Of a stretch of 56,162 bases of DNA, positions 34,630-42,043 are shown in pieces (position 1 is the first letter of the stretch; each line of letters opens with the position of its first letter). Source of the stretch: Dehalococcoidia bacterium (GTDB taxonomy: Bacteria > Chloroflexota > Dehalococcoidia > Lucifugimonadales > UBA3495). The notes beneath the pieces are model-generated. The model did not search any database. It was given only the letters and a program-made list of their open reading frames with translations, and was not told the DNA's origin. The position numbers and the translations under genes were made by a program. The stretch is taken from the NCBI GenBank assembly GCA_022827095.1, contig JAJDTP010000002.1, positions 1-56,162 of the forward strand. Direction: 5' to 3'.

Positions 34630-35499
34630 TCAATTGCCGAAAAGCCGGCGGGATATTCGGCGCAGTCGCCGGCGCAACCAATCCATGCGAAACAGGTTTC
34701 GGGCGAAGTAAATGGATGCGGAGAGGCCGACGAGCCCGGTAGCGACCGCCGCGAAACACAACGTCCCGAAGAGGACTTTCCACGCGCCTTCGGTTATCCA
34801 TTCGGGTACTTGGTGCGTCCCGTCCTGGCTGATGTTCAGGATTATGACGATAACGACGCCCAAGATGGTGACCGCAACCAAAAATACTCCGAACAGTACG
34901 ACTGGCTCCATTGCCGCTCGGCCCCGTTCGGTTTCCCGCTCCAGATTGGACTCCACCCTCGACATATAGCTCCAGCTCACCTGATCCTGGTTCGCCAGGG
35001 CTTTCTGCAAGCGTTCCCAAGTGGAATCTTTCGGAAATTCCTTTGGGTCCTTGATCCCCGGCGTGCTGTGAAGTTCAAAGGTGAAAACGTCCGCGCCCGG
35101 CAGGAGCCTGATCGACTCATTGCCCAGGTTGGCCACTCGGATGAACAGTCGTTCATCGGTGCGCCCCTGACCGTAGCCCGGATCCACCTGTATGCCCATC
35201 AACCCGGTCAATCCCTGCCGGGCATATTGGAGCCTGATGCCGATTTTGCCGACGAGGTCGTTGGGCATGCACAGCTTTTCTTTGGTGGACAGTATGGCTA
35301 TCTGGCCAGGCCTGATCTCGATGTACGGCCCCCTGATGTGACACCCTGGTGGATAGTGTTCTCCGTCTACCACGAGGCCGTCCGAAGCCACCCGAAGGGC
35401 GTAGGACGCTTCCTTGATGAATGCGCAGTCCCACGTTTTATGGACGAATATTTCCCCACGTTCGGCTCTGGATTGTATGTTGGCGCCGCTGAGGATCAT
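34630..35499 (-). CDS. dCTP deaminase/dUTPase-fold domain fused to two transmembrane helices (289 aa)
   Basis: Residues 1-145 follow the dCTP-deaminase fold: MILSG start, RPGQIAILSTKEKL, MPNDLVGKIGIRLQYARQGL, VDPGYG, ANLGNESIRLLPGADVF. In my alignment to E. coli Dcd the RSSLAR motif is IRLQYAR and the catalytic Glu in the VLEFYN strand is Arg121 (FIRVAN), so deamination is unlikely. Two hydrophobic helices follow (about 198-222 and 241-265), then a basic tail. The catalytic-dead ligand fold on a two-helix membrane module suggests a nucleotide sensor with a membrane output (inference). It is the last gene of the operon, with AGGAG about 11 nt before the ATG. Confidence 0.7.
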   Translation of the reverse strand: MILSGANIQSRAERGEIFVHKTWDCAFIKEASYALRVASDGLVVDGEHYPPGCHIRGPYIEIRPGQIAILSTKEKLCMPNDLVGKIGIRLQYARQGLTGLMGIQVDPGYGQGRTDERLFIRVANLGNESIRLLPGADVFTFELHSTPGIKDPKEFPKDSTWERLQKALANQDQVSWSYMSRVESNLERETERGRAAMEPVVLFGVFLVAVTILGVVIVIILNISQDGTHQVPEWITEGAWKVLFGTLCFAAVATGLVGLSASIYFARNLFRMDWLRRRLRRISRRLFGN

Positions 35500-35669
35500 C
35501 AGTCGTCTCGCTCCTGAGGTTGCGTGGCCGTCAGTGCAATTTCGTCAACGCGTCGGAAAAGGTACGCGTGATGATTGTCCAAACACACAGACGCCCGATA
35601 TGCCGGCGACCGGGTTTCACGGTCAGCGTAGGCTCGTCTATGCGCCTGCCATGGTTCTTGCCGCGGCAC
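35499..35669 (-). CDS. Possible 56-aa ORF between the kinase-fusion gene and the DCD-like gene
   Basis: A GTG at 35669, 2 bp after the upstream stop, opens a frame that ends in a TGATG overlap with the next start codon (stop 35501-35499, ATG 35499-35497). The peptide includes RAYADRETRSPAYRASVCLD and HHAYLFRRVDEIALTA. The tight overlap supports translational coupling, but the ribosome site is weak and I do not recognise the sequence. Confidence 0.3.
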   Translation of the reverse strand: MPRQEPWQAHRRAYADRETRSPAYRASVCLDNHHAYLFRRVDEIALTATQPQERDD

Positions 35670-35671
35670 GC

Positions 35672-37366
35672 CTAAGAAAGTCCATATGGTCGGACTTCGT
35701 CTGGAACCAAGTCGTTGATGCGCCATTTGGGAGGGTACTGGAATGCTATCGCCTCCGAAGTGGGCCGGTACTGTTGTTTGATGCGGCGGCGTTCGCTGGT
35801 TCCCTGTACGCTGGGGTGCGCAACCCGAGCGTATTTCGACACCTCGCAAAACAGGTTTTGACAGTCAATCAGCTGTAGCGGCCTGCCCCAAAGTGACCGA
35901 AACTCCAGCTCCCGTTGTTCGAATTCGCGTTCTTGACGTTCGGTCACCAGCCGTATCATGTCGGCCTCGTTCAGCCCCCCAAGGTCGTCGAAGCACTTGC
36001 GCAGGCCGTCCTTGGCTCCCGGTCCGGCGACGACGAATTCCATTTCCGAGAAATCGCAGAGCTCGCTGTAATTCAGATCCGTAACGTATTGATAGGCCAG
36101 AAAATCGCCAACCGTCGGATACGAGCGCAGTATCTCGAATGCCGCTTTCATGCTGGCGGCGTCCGCTATTCGGTACGCCACGCGGTCGCGCATTAGCATC
36201 TCCAGCAGCCTCAAGTGATTGCGGTGCTTTTCCCGGTGGCCGAAAGCGTTCCTGCCAGACGGCATGATGTAGGCGGCGGAGTATATGGCCGACTTGGTTG
36301 CCATTGCGGCGGTCAGGATTCGATCGTAGCGATCATAAGAGTAATCCTCGAACGTGATGCCACCGAGTTCTGAGGACAGCAATTCCCACGTTTTGATCCT
36401 GTTGAAGAGTTTGAACAGGATGATCCGGAAGAAGATCTCTTCCGGGGCCTGGTCACCCTCGTATATGACATTGCGGATCAGATATTGGCTGACCCGATCT
36501 GACGCCCGATAAGCGTTGGTGAATTTGTACCGTGCAAGGATCGGATCTTGCGTCCACGGGGGAGGTTGTCCCTCCAGTTTTCGAAAGAAGACGGCCTGCC
36601 GCTCGGCAGCAAACTTCCAAAAGGTGTCGTAGACGACGGTAGTACGCGCAGGGGACAAGGACGTCAAGATGGGCGGGTTCTTCTGGACAGGGTCCCTTAC
36701 TGCCGCTTGGCTCGTGGCGCTCGTGGACCGGGTCGGCGCCCCATTGTGTGCCTCCAGCTCTTCCGACAAATGCGCCAGCATGAGGCCCACGGCTTCCCGG
36801 ACGGTCCCATTGTTCTCTACCCGCGTGACCGGATACTTGCCGCACTCCCCTTGCGCGAGTTGTTCGTATCCTGCGCGGAGGCGGTCCGTGTAACCATTAC
36901 CGGATCCCGCAACGGTTCGGTCCACAAGGAATATGACGCTGGGCCGGGTGTCCGTCCACAGCTGGCGTTCGACGGCGACCATGGCCTCCAGTATTTCGGG
37001 GTCGCCTCCTGCGCAGATGCCGTAGACCCACATTGACCACCAGCATCGTTCGAGCACTACCCAATGACCCTGCGCCAAAGCGGGTTGAATGATCCGCTCG
37101 ATCATGTCGAGGTGTGCCGCAAGGTGGAGAGCTTGAAGGCTGTTGGGCGTTATGTCCTCCAACCCGAACTCTTCCGGATGGTGGTGTACACGGTTCACCA
37201 GCCGCCCGAGGGTGGCTTCAGCATCGCCCGGGAAGGCGGCGTGCAAGCACGAGATGCGGCGCGAAGCCAGTTCCTCAGCCAAGGCCCCGGCGAGGGTCGA
37301 TTTGCCGACTTCGTCGGGTCCTTCCAAAATGATCAGAGCCCCCGGCCCCTTCGGTTCAGCCAACAT
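35672..37366 (-). CDS. dTMP-kinase-like domain fused to an HMUDK-type base-hypermodification helical domain (564 aa)
   Basis: Residues 1-205 are a thymidylate-kinase-like P-loop domain: GPDEVGKST (16-24), HWVVLERCWWSMWVYG in place of the DRY region, and SVIFLVDR. Residues 235-555 match the helical domain found in 5-hydroxymethyl-dU DNA kinases and putative thymine-hypermodification enzymes: TTVVYDTFWKFAAERQAVFF, KFTNAYRASDRVSQYLIRNV, FFRIILFKLFNRIKTWE, YIMPSG, DFLAYQYVTDLNYSE, VVAGPGAKDGLRKCF, LQLIDCQNLFCEVSKY and a final YPPKW. It overlaps the thymidylate-synthase-like gene by 11 bp. The fusion would phosphorylate and further decorate a modified thymidine. Phage counterparts do this on viral DNA; the bacterial role is unproven. 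Confidence 0.75.
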   Translation of the reverse strand: MLAEPKGPGALIILEGPDEVGKSTLAGALAEELASRRISCLHAAFPGDAEATLGRLVNRVHHHPEEFGLEDITPNSLQALHLAAHLDMIERIIQPALAQGHWVVLERCWWSMWVYGICAGGDPEILEAMVAVERQLWTDTRPSVIFLVDRTVAGSGNGYTDRLRAGYEQLAQGECGKYPVTRVENNGTVREAVGLMLAHLSEELEAHNGAPTRSTSATSQAAVRDPVQKNPPILTSLSPARTTVVYDTFWKFAAERQAVFFRKLEGQPPPWTQDPILARYKFTNAYRASDRVSQYLIRNVIYEGDQAPEEIFFRIILFKLFNRIKTWELLSSELGGITFEDYSYDRYDRILTAAMATKSAIYSAAYIMPSGRNAFGHREKHRNHLRLLEMLMRDRVAYRIADAASMKAAFEILRSYPTVGDFLAYQYVTDLNYSELCDFSEMEFVVAGPGAKDGLRKCFDDLGGLNEADMIRLVTERQEREFEQRELEFRSLWGRPLQLIDCQNLFCEVSKYARVAHPSVQGTSERRRIKQQYRPTSEAIAFQYPPKWRINDLVPDEVRPYGLS

Positions 37367-38165
37367 GCTCGTCCTCGCCGACTCGCAGCAGCGCCAGCCG
37401 CGGTTGTTCCAGCGTTTCGTTCACCTTTTCGTACAGGGAGGTCAGCTTGAATTTGGCGATGTTCCCTCGGACGGCCGGCGTCGCGATGCAAGTAACTTTT
37501 GAGAACGGCAGTCCCATTTCGTGGGCCATGAAGCGGCCCAGGCGGCAGAGCCCCAGGTAGTTGCCGTAGGCTTTCTCAGTGATGTATTGGGTCGGGTAAA
37601 AACCCGTCACCGCCAGTCCTCCAGTTTCGTCCTTGGCGAAGGCAACCTGCTGCAGGCACGGGAACCCGCGTCGACGCTGCATCGTATGATCGACGCGCGG
37701 GTCAAACACTGCCGCCTGCAACGCGGTGCGGCGAGCGTGGCCAGTTTTCCAGACCTTGATGATATGCTCCAGCTGGTTGATCCCGCCCGTGCCGTCTCTG
37801 TCGCAGCCGTAAGCCATCAAGCGCTGGAAGTAGAGTCCGTTGTTGTTGCCGGCGTGGCGCCTGAGGTGAGGAATCAATGGCCGGTAACGCTGGAACAGCT
37901 GTTCGCCGGTCAATGCGGGGTTCCACATGCTTTGGGGGAAAATAGTGTTCGCCACCGTGTGACAGGACTGATCACCGAGGCCGGTCAGCATTCGGTCGAG
38001 ATCCTGTCGGATCACAGGGAGTTCGGCGGGTTCGTCGCTACCGCCGACACGCACAGTCACGACCAAGGGCGAGATTTCTTTGAACCGCCACACAGCGAGG
38101 AATGCCTTGCCCCACGCCAGCGACAGGTTGGTTTCGTCAATGACCACAGGGTTCCTCTGCATCAT
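37356..38165 (-). CDS. Thymidylate-synthase-like enzyme, candidate dUMP hydroxymethylase (269 aa)
   Basis: The start is set at the ATG-ATG at 38165/38162 inside the end of the ImmA-like gene (29-bp overlap), because homologous proteins begin at NLSLAWGKAF. The order fits ThyA-superfamily enzymes: DHTMQRRRGFPCLQQVAF with the presumed nucleophile Cys170, then LAVTGFYPTQYITEKAYGN. The Asn of YGN (Asn202) aligns with the ThyA Asn that selects dUMP over dCMP. It is clearly not housekeeping ThyA, lacking the usual C-terminal region. Next to a hypermodification kinase, formation of 5-hydroxymethyl-dUMP is the likeliest reaction (inference). Confidence 0.7.
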   Translation of the reverse strand: MMQRNPVVIDETNLSLAWGKAFLAVWRFKEISPLVVTVRVGGSDEPAELPVIRQDLDRMLTGLGDQSCHTVANTIFPQSMWNPALTGEQLFQRYRPLIPHLRRHAGNNNGLYFQRLMAYGCDRDGTGGINQLEHIIKVWKTGHARRTALQAAVFDPRVDHTMQRRRGFPCLQQVAFAKDETGGLAVTGFYPTQYITEKAYGNYLGLCRLGRFMAHEMGLPFSKVTCIATPAVRGNIAKFKLTSLYEKVNETLEQPRLALLRVGEDEHVG

Positions 38166-39012
38166 CGTCCGGCAGATGCCTGAACACGCTTCGCCCCACG
38201 AAACCTCGTTTCGAGACCCTGATGAAAGCCGAGAAACCGGCCCTGCTCTCCATCTTGCCGATGCCCGGCCGTGTTGCGCGCCACAGCGAACCGCCGTTGG
38301 CCGCCCCCACAAGTTCCACGCAGTTTCCTTCGGCGGTAACAGTTTCGGGTGCGAAGACCAACGTCCCCGTTTCCACGTCTATGGGGCGGTGTGTCCAACA
38401 GTGGTCGACTGGCACCACAGGATCTCGTACATCTAATCCCAAGAGCATGGCTTGGGCTTGCCTGGGTGAGACCTTCAGGAGCGCGGTCGCGCGCGGCTTG
38501 TTGAGCAAGCCCAACCCCCGGTGCAGGTGGTGGACCAAGGTCGAGTAACCGACCCCGAAGTACTGGCTGATGGCGTAGATTTGGTCTGGAGCCGTCCCGT
38601 CGATAGGCCACCCTCGCAGCGTGAAGGCCCTTTGAATCGCCATCTTGGGCATCAGCAGCGCACCGGCGAAGCAATCGGCTTTGAACTCTTTCACGTCCAC
38701 TTTTTCATCACGCTGGCCGTCCAGCAGTTCATCGACTGTCGTCCCGTCGCCGTTGTTGTGGTGTCCGAGTTCGTGGGCGCAGGTGAATGCGGTCCTGCCC
38801 GGCGGACGCAACGACGACAGGATGATGTTTGGCTGGACGCCGGCGACGTACATACCCTCCAGGCTCGGTACGTTGATGAACCGGACTTCGACTCCGAGAC
38901 ACTCGGCCAGGTCGAGCACCGAGATGGGACTCAGCAGGTCCAGACCGGCGGCTCTGCGCATACGCAAAGCTTCGCCGAACGCCTGCTTGACGACTTCCTT
39001 ACGTCGGTACAA
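38137..39012 (-). CDS. ImmA/IrrE-family metallopeptidase (291 aa)
   Basis: The zinc site is HELGHH (His80, Glu81, His84), followed by EFKADCFAGALLMP with Glu109, as in M78 ImmA/IrrE proteins. The last 150 residues (about 140-291) form an extra domain of unknown role. In ImmR-ImmA pairs the protease cleaves an XRE repressor on a damage signal. Here the XRE gene lies 3 bp upstream, which fits such a pair. The stop codon lies inside the next gene. Confidence 0.85.
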   Translation of the reverse strand: MYRRKEVVKQAFGEALRMRRAAGLDLLSPISVLDLAECLGVEVRFINVPSLEGMYVAGVQPNIILSSLRPPGRTAFTCAHELGHHNNGDGTTVDELLDGQRDEKVDVKEFKADCFAGALLMPKMAIQRAFTLRGWPIDGTAPDQIYAISQYFGVGYSTLVHHLHRGLGLLNKPRATALLKVSPRQAQAMLLGLDVRDPVVPVDHCWTHRPIDVETGTLVFAPETVTAEGNCVELVGAANGGSLWRATRPGIGKMESRAGFSAFIRVSKRGFVGRSVFRHLPDDDAEEPCGH

Positions 39013-39015
39013 GGT

Positions 39016-39357
39016 TCAATTGTCCTGGTTGGATTTGAGGGAACTGATCAAATCGAGCAAGAGGTCAATGTCCTCGTCTCGCAGTTGGCTCAACTTCCGT
39101 GCCGCCAGCATGGTCCTGGCGCTGGCAATCTGCGGTTCCTGCTCGCCAAGGATCCAGGGGATATTGACTGCGTAGAGGTCCGCGAGGAGCGACAGTTCTT
39201 CGGCGGAAACCTTTCGGCGGCCGGCTTCTATCTGTGAGAGGGTGGGTCTGTGCCACCCCAGTTGTCTTGCGGCCTGACCCTGGGAGAGGCCGGCCGTCTC
39301 CCGCGCTAGTCTGAGGCGGTTGGCTATCTCCAGACGCACGGTGGTTTCATCACTCAT
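39016..39357 (-). CDS. XRE-family HTH repressor (113 aa)
   Basis: From ATG 39357: a helix-turn-helix at about residues 12-66 (LRLARETAGLSQGQAARQLG, HRPTLSQIEAGRRKVSAEEL). An acidic C-terminal helix follows (LRDEDIDLLLDLISSL). It overlaps the end of the acyl-carrier-like gene by 8 bp and precedes the ImmA-like protease. It is the obvious candidate to bind the GGTAAGA operator at 39660-39687 and repress the operon, with relief by ImmA cleavage (inference by analogy with ImmR/ImmA). Confidence 0.85.
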   Translation of the reverse strand: MSDETTVRLEIANRLRLARETAGLSQGQAARQLGWHRPTLSQIEAGRRKVSAEELSLLADLYAVNIPWILGEQEPQIASARTMLAARKLSQLRDEDIDLLLDLISSLKSNQDN

Positions 39358-39640
39358 GTCTGGTGCTCCCGGGCTGCGTCGCCTGGACGACGAAGTCGGC
39401 GATTTCGCCAATGGACGGGACACGTTGGCCTTCGCGGCCGGTGAAGAGGTGGTCCGGGAGTTCATGGCCCACGGAATCGGACAACAATACCGTGGCTTCC
39501 ACTCCACTCAAGCTGTCGAAGTCATCCAGATCTCGTAGCGGGCGCGTGTTCGGGCCCAGGTGAGCGGATCCCATTCCGCTACATTCGCGAACTTGCCGGA
39601 TCGCGCCGATCACCTGTTGCATGGCCTGGTCCCTGTTCAT
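39350..39640 (-). CDS. Acyl-carrier-protein-like small protein (96 aa)
   Basis: ATG 39640 has GGAG 6 nt upstream. The chain has an ACP-like profile: an amphipathic first helix, then LRDLDDFDSLSGVEATVLLS in which Ser43 occupies the phosphopantetheine-serine place (D-S-L), and a final SIGEIADFVVQ helix. Length fits carrier proteins. It is the first gene of the operon. A carrier would make sense if an acyl or aminoacyl group is attached to a modified base. A degenerate or unrelated helical protein is possible. Confidence 0.5.
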   Translation of the reverse strand: MNRDQAMQQVIGAIRQVRECSGMGSAHLGPNTRPLRDLDDFDSLSGVEATVLLSDSVGHELPDHLFTGREGQRVPSIGEIADFVVQATQPGSTRHE

Positions 39641-39659
39641 CTTCCGCTCCGTACGTATT

Positions 39660-39687
39660 GGTAAGAAAATCTTACCAGTCGGTAAGA
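39660..39687. promoter_or_regulatory. Operator with three GGTAAGA half-sites
   Basis: GGTAAGA-AAA-TCTTACC (39660-39676) is a perfect inverted repeat, and a third GGTAAGA lies at 39681-39687, 21 bp from the first and so on the same DNA face. It begins 20 bp upstream of the first start codon of the operon, the usual place for an XRE autoregulator. The promoter core itself I cannot place with confidence. Confidence 0.65.
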
Positions 39688-40019
39688 ACGGAGTCAACGG
39701 TGTGATCCTCTCGGCAGCACGAGGTGGCGGGATGGGCCCGTTCGGGCCTAACGTGGACGGGCTGAGGTTGTCGTCGGACGATGTAGCGTCGAGCGCACAT
39801 CGCCGGACAATGAGCAGAACTCAGCCGAAGGGACTGGAGCCATGCGGGCCTACACGCGCGCTCCCGTTGCCCACCTCGAACTCCCGCCGGACGACCGGTA
39901 GTGGTTCAACCTTCAAGTGCGCTAGCAGCGTCAGCCAGTCGTTCGCCACGAGTTCCTGGCTTGGAGTGCTCCAGGGCACGAGTGTAGTCGGCCATTGACG
40001 AAATGCCCTAGCCTCGGAG
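39688..40019. other. Gap between the hypermodification operon and the MazG-like gene
   Basis: Holds the operon promoter side and a GGGCCCGTTCGGGCC hairpin near 39736-39750. Short peptides can be read on both strands (for example 29 aa on the minus strand, 39995 to 39906) but none is convincing. Confidence 0.4.
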
Positions 40020-41282
40020 CTAAGTGCGAGTGCTCCCGGCCGGGGTGTCGGCCATCCAGATCGCGCCCTGTTCAAGGTCAGCGCGGATGTGTCCTTCGCC
40101 GGCTCCCCTAACTTCGCGCCAGATCTTGAAACCGGTCACGATGGCTTGTTCCCAGTCGGCCTCGATACGGCGCGCGACTTCGAGGTGCTCCGTCCACTCC
40201 CTGATGCTGCGCAACAGCTTGTAGTCCACGGTTTTAACACCGTCCAGGAAGTTCCGTCTGGCGGCATAGTCAAAAACAAATGCGGAAATCCCCTCTTCCA
40301 CCACCATGGCCCGCCCGCCGTCTTCCGTTTCGTCGACTTTGGGGTTGCTCTTGCGCTTTCGTTTCAAGAGGGCGCGCGCCGTGGGCGACCATCCCAGCAT
40401 CGACGCGAATGACAGGTGGAAAACGTCGTGGAACCGGTATCCGTCATCGGCGTAGTGGTTGTCTGTCAGCGGGGTGCCAAAGTCGTTGCCGTTCACGGTT
40501 GTCACCGTTCGGCCGTGCCCATCGGGTCTGATGAAGATGTCCATCTTCCTGGGAAAGCGTTCGTTTTCGGCGTAGTCTTCGTCGAATAACTGGTAGCCCG
40601 GCCGTTGCGGGGAAGGCGGTCCCCAACGCCTGTCAACCTTTTCCAGATTGAAGCGGGCGACGTCCTCGAGGTTAAGATCGTAGTGAGAGGCAACGTTGGA
40701 CAGGCGCCGGATCAGTATGCCCAACTGATCCTTCACCCGTTCAGGCTGTGCCGCGTATTGATCCCCAAACTGGAACCACTCTTCGTATTGGCTCAACAAT
40801 GATCCGACGTTTCCGGCCAGGGCGAACAACGGGACCAATACCCGGTAACCCCCGCTGCTGGATTCCTGTGGTCGGTCTGGTGGACCAACCCGACTGAACG
40901 TGCGCTGATAATCGTTGAGTTCGATGCCCGTAAGAGAACGGGCAGGGTCGGACCACACGTTCGCGTCGGGTAGGCTCCTTCCGAGAGCGCTGACCTGTAC
41001 GTGGTTAGCTAGCGCAACGTCCCCCAAATGGAAGCCATGCTTGGTTGCAACATTCGACAGGTACCACAGGAGGTCGCCCAATTCCTCCGTAACTCTCTCC
41101 GGGAAGAGCGTGTATGACCGCCCATCGCGGAGCCACTTCTTGTGTTCCGCCAACAGTTCTCCGGCTTCTCCGGCTAAACCTAGTAGCGGAACCATCATGA
41201 GGTCAAGATGGTCTTGGACCGCTCCCATTCCAGCTTGTTGGTCGGTCTGACTTGCCAGCACTTGGTATTCGTCAAAATTCAT
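40020..41282 (-). CDS. MazG-like nucleotide pyrophosphohydrolase with degenerate second MazG repeat and MazG_C-type tail (420 aa)
   Basis: ATG 41282 is preceded by GGGGAGGT 9 nt upstream. Residues about 15-100 form a MazG domain with intact metal motifs (GEAGELL: Glu39, Glu42; EELGDLLWYL: Glu67, Asp70). A second copy (about 145-215) keeps the fold signature (PLFALAGNVGSLL, DQLGILIRRLSNVA) but lost these acids, so it is probably structural. The last 200 residues (YRFHDVFHLSFASMLGWSPT, VVEEGISAFVFDYA) resemble the C-terminal domain found in MazG proteins linked to modified-base systems. It would hydrolyse a (d)NTP to the monophosphate and so feed or protect the pathway next to it. Confidence 0.75.
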   Translation of the reverse strand: MNFDEYQVLASQTDQQAGMGAVQDHLDLMMVPLLGLAGEAGELLAEHKKWLRDGRSYTLFPERVTEELGDLLWYLSNVATKHGFHLGDVALANHVQVSALGRSLPDANVWSDPARSLTGIELNDYQRTFSRVGPPDRPQESSSGGYRVLVPLFALAGNVGSLLSQYEEWFQFGDQYAAQPERVKDQLGILIRRLSNVASHYDLNLEDVARFNLEKVDRRWGPPSPQRPGYQLFDEDYAENERFPRKMDIFIRPDGHGRTVTTVNGNDFGTPLTDNHYADDGYRFHDVFHLSFASMLGWSPTARALLKRKRKSNPKVDETEDGGRAMVVEEGISAFVFDYAARRNFLDGVKTVDYKLLRSIREWTEHLEVARRIEADWEQAIVTGFKIWREVRGAGEGHIRADLEQGAIWMADTPAGSTRT

Positions 41283-41647
41283 GTGGTTGACCTCCCCGCT
41301 ACGGCGCATTGTCGTAGGCACTGGGGATTCGGCTGTGGCTCATTGGCCATTTATGGTTCAAATGTATGCCGTGAAACAGGTGGGACGCTGTGGCCGTACC
41401 CATGTGCCTTTCCAACGAGTGATGGCGTGTAATCGCTGAGAAAACCGGGACGGGTTTGGTCCAGTCGGGGACGCGGCGGATGGTCGACCAAGGTCCATTT
41501 TACTGGTCAGCCATTGCCGGCCGAGCCAGGACACTGGGTTAACCGAAGCCTCTCTGCCGGGCCGCTGCCAAAGAACAGACTCCCGGTTGGAGGTAATGAG
41601 GTTGCCCCCTGGGCATCCGAGGTCTGCCGGATCCAGAGCTGCCGGGA

Positions 41648-42043
41648 GTGACATCCACCAAAAATAGCAGCGGTCGAACGCGATGTGATCCGCCCCGGAT
41701 GTTTCGGCAAGTAGCCGACGCTGACGCCAACGAAGCGATCAAGAGCTTTTGCACGGGAAGCCATCGGGTCCATGAGGCGGTAACTGCCGCGAAAGGCTAT
41801 GCCAGAGGTAGCGGGTTCGGCCGCTCAAGACGGCATGCGGAACTGCGACACGGCCAAGCACGAACCATTGCGGATCTCCTTTGGGGACACAGGAGAATGT
41901 ATGACCGGCCCGATAATATCACAAACTTGGAATCAGACAGTTTTTGCGTCCGTGGACGAGATATACATAATCAGCTCTTGAGGTCATCAGCGACCATTGT
42001 ATTCATCTTTCAAATATACAATATCACGGACGTGGAACGATGA
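41648..42043 (+). CDS. Doubtful ORF (131 aa)
   Basis: Open frame with basic composition and no recognised motif; ends FIFQIYNITDVER. Its TGA overlaps the ATG of the next open frame (ATGA at 42040-42043), which is the only argument for reality. The rest of 41283-41647 shows nothing I can name. Confidence 0.2.
   Translation: MTSTKNSSGRTRCDPPRMFRQVADADANEAIKSFCTGSHRVHEAVTAAKGYARGSGFGRSRRHAELRHGQARTIADLLWGHRRMYDRPDNITNLESDSFCVRGRDIHNQLLRSSATIVFIFQIYNITDVER

Noticed and set aside
35672-37366. Ordinary housekeeping thymidylate kinase
   Set aside because: The kinase region is only the first 205 residues of 564, has a deviant DRY motif and is fused to a base-hypermodification helical domain.
37356-38312. 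Longer start (38312) for the thymidylate-synthase-like gene
   Set aside because: The first 49 residues lie opposite/over the ImmA-like coding sequence in another frame and do not fit the family start; the ATG-ATG at 38165 does.
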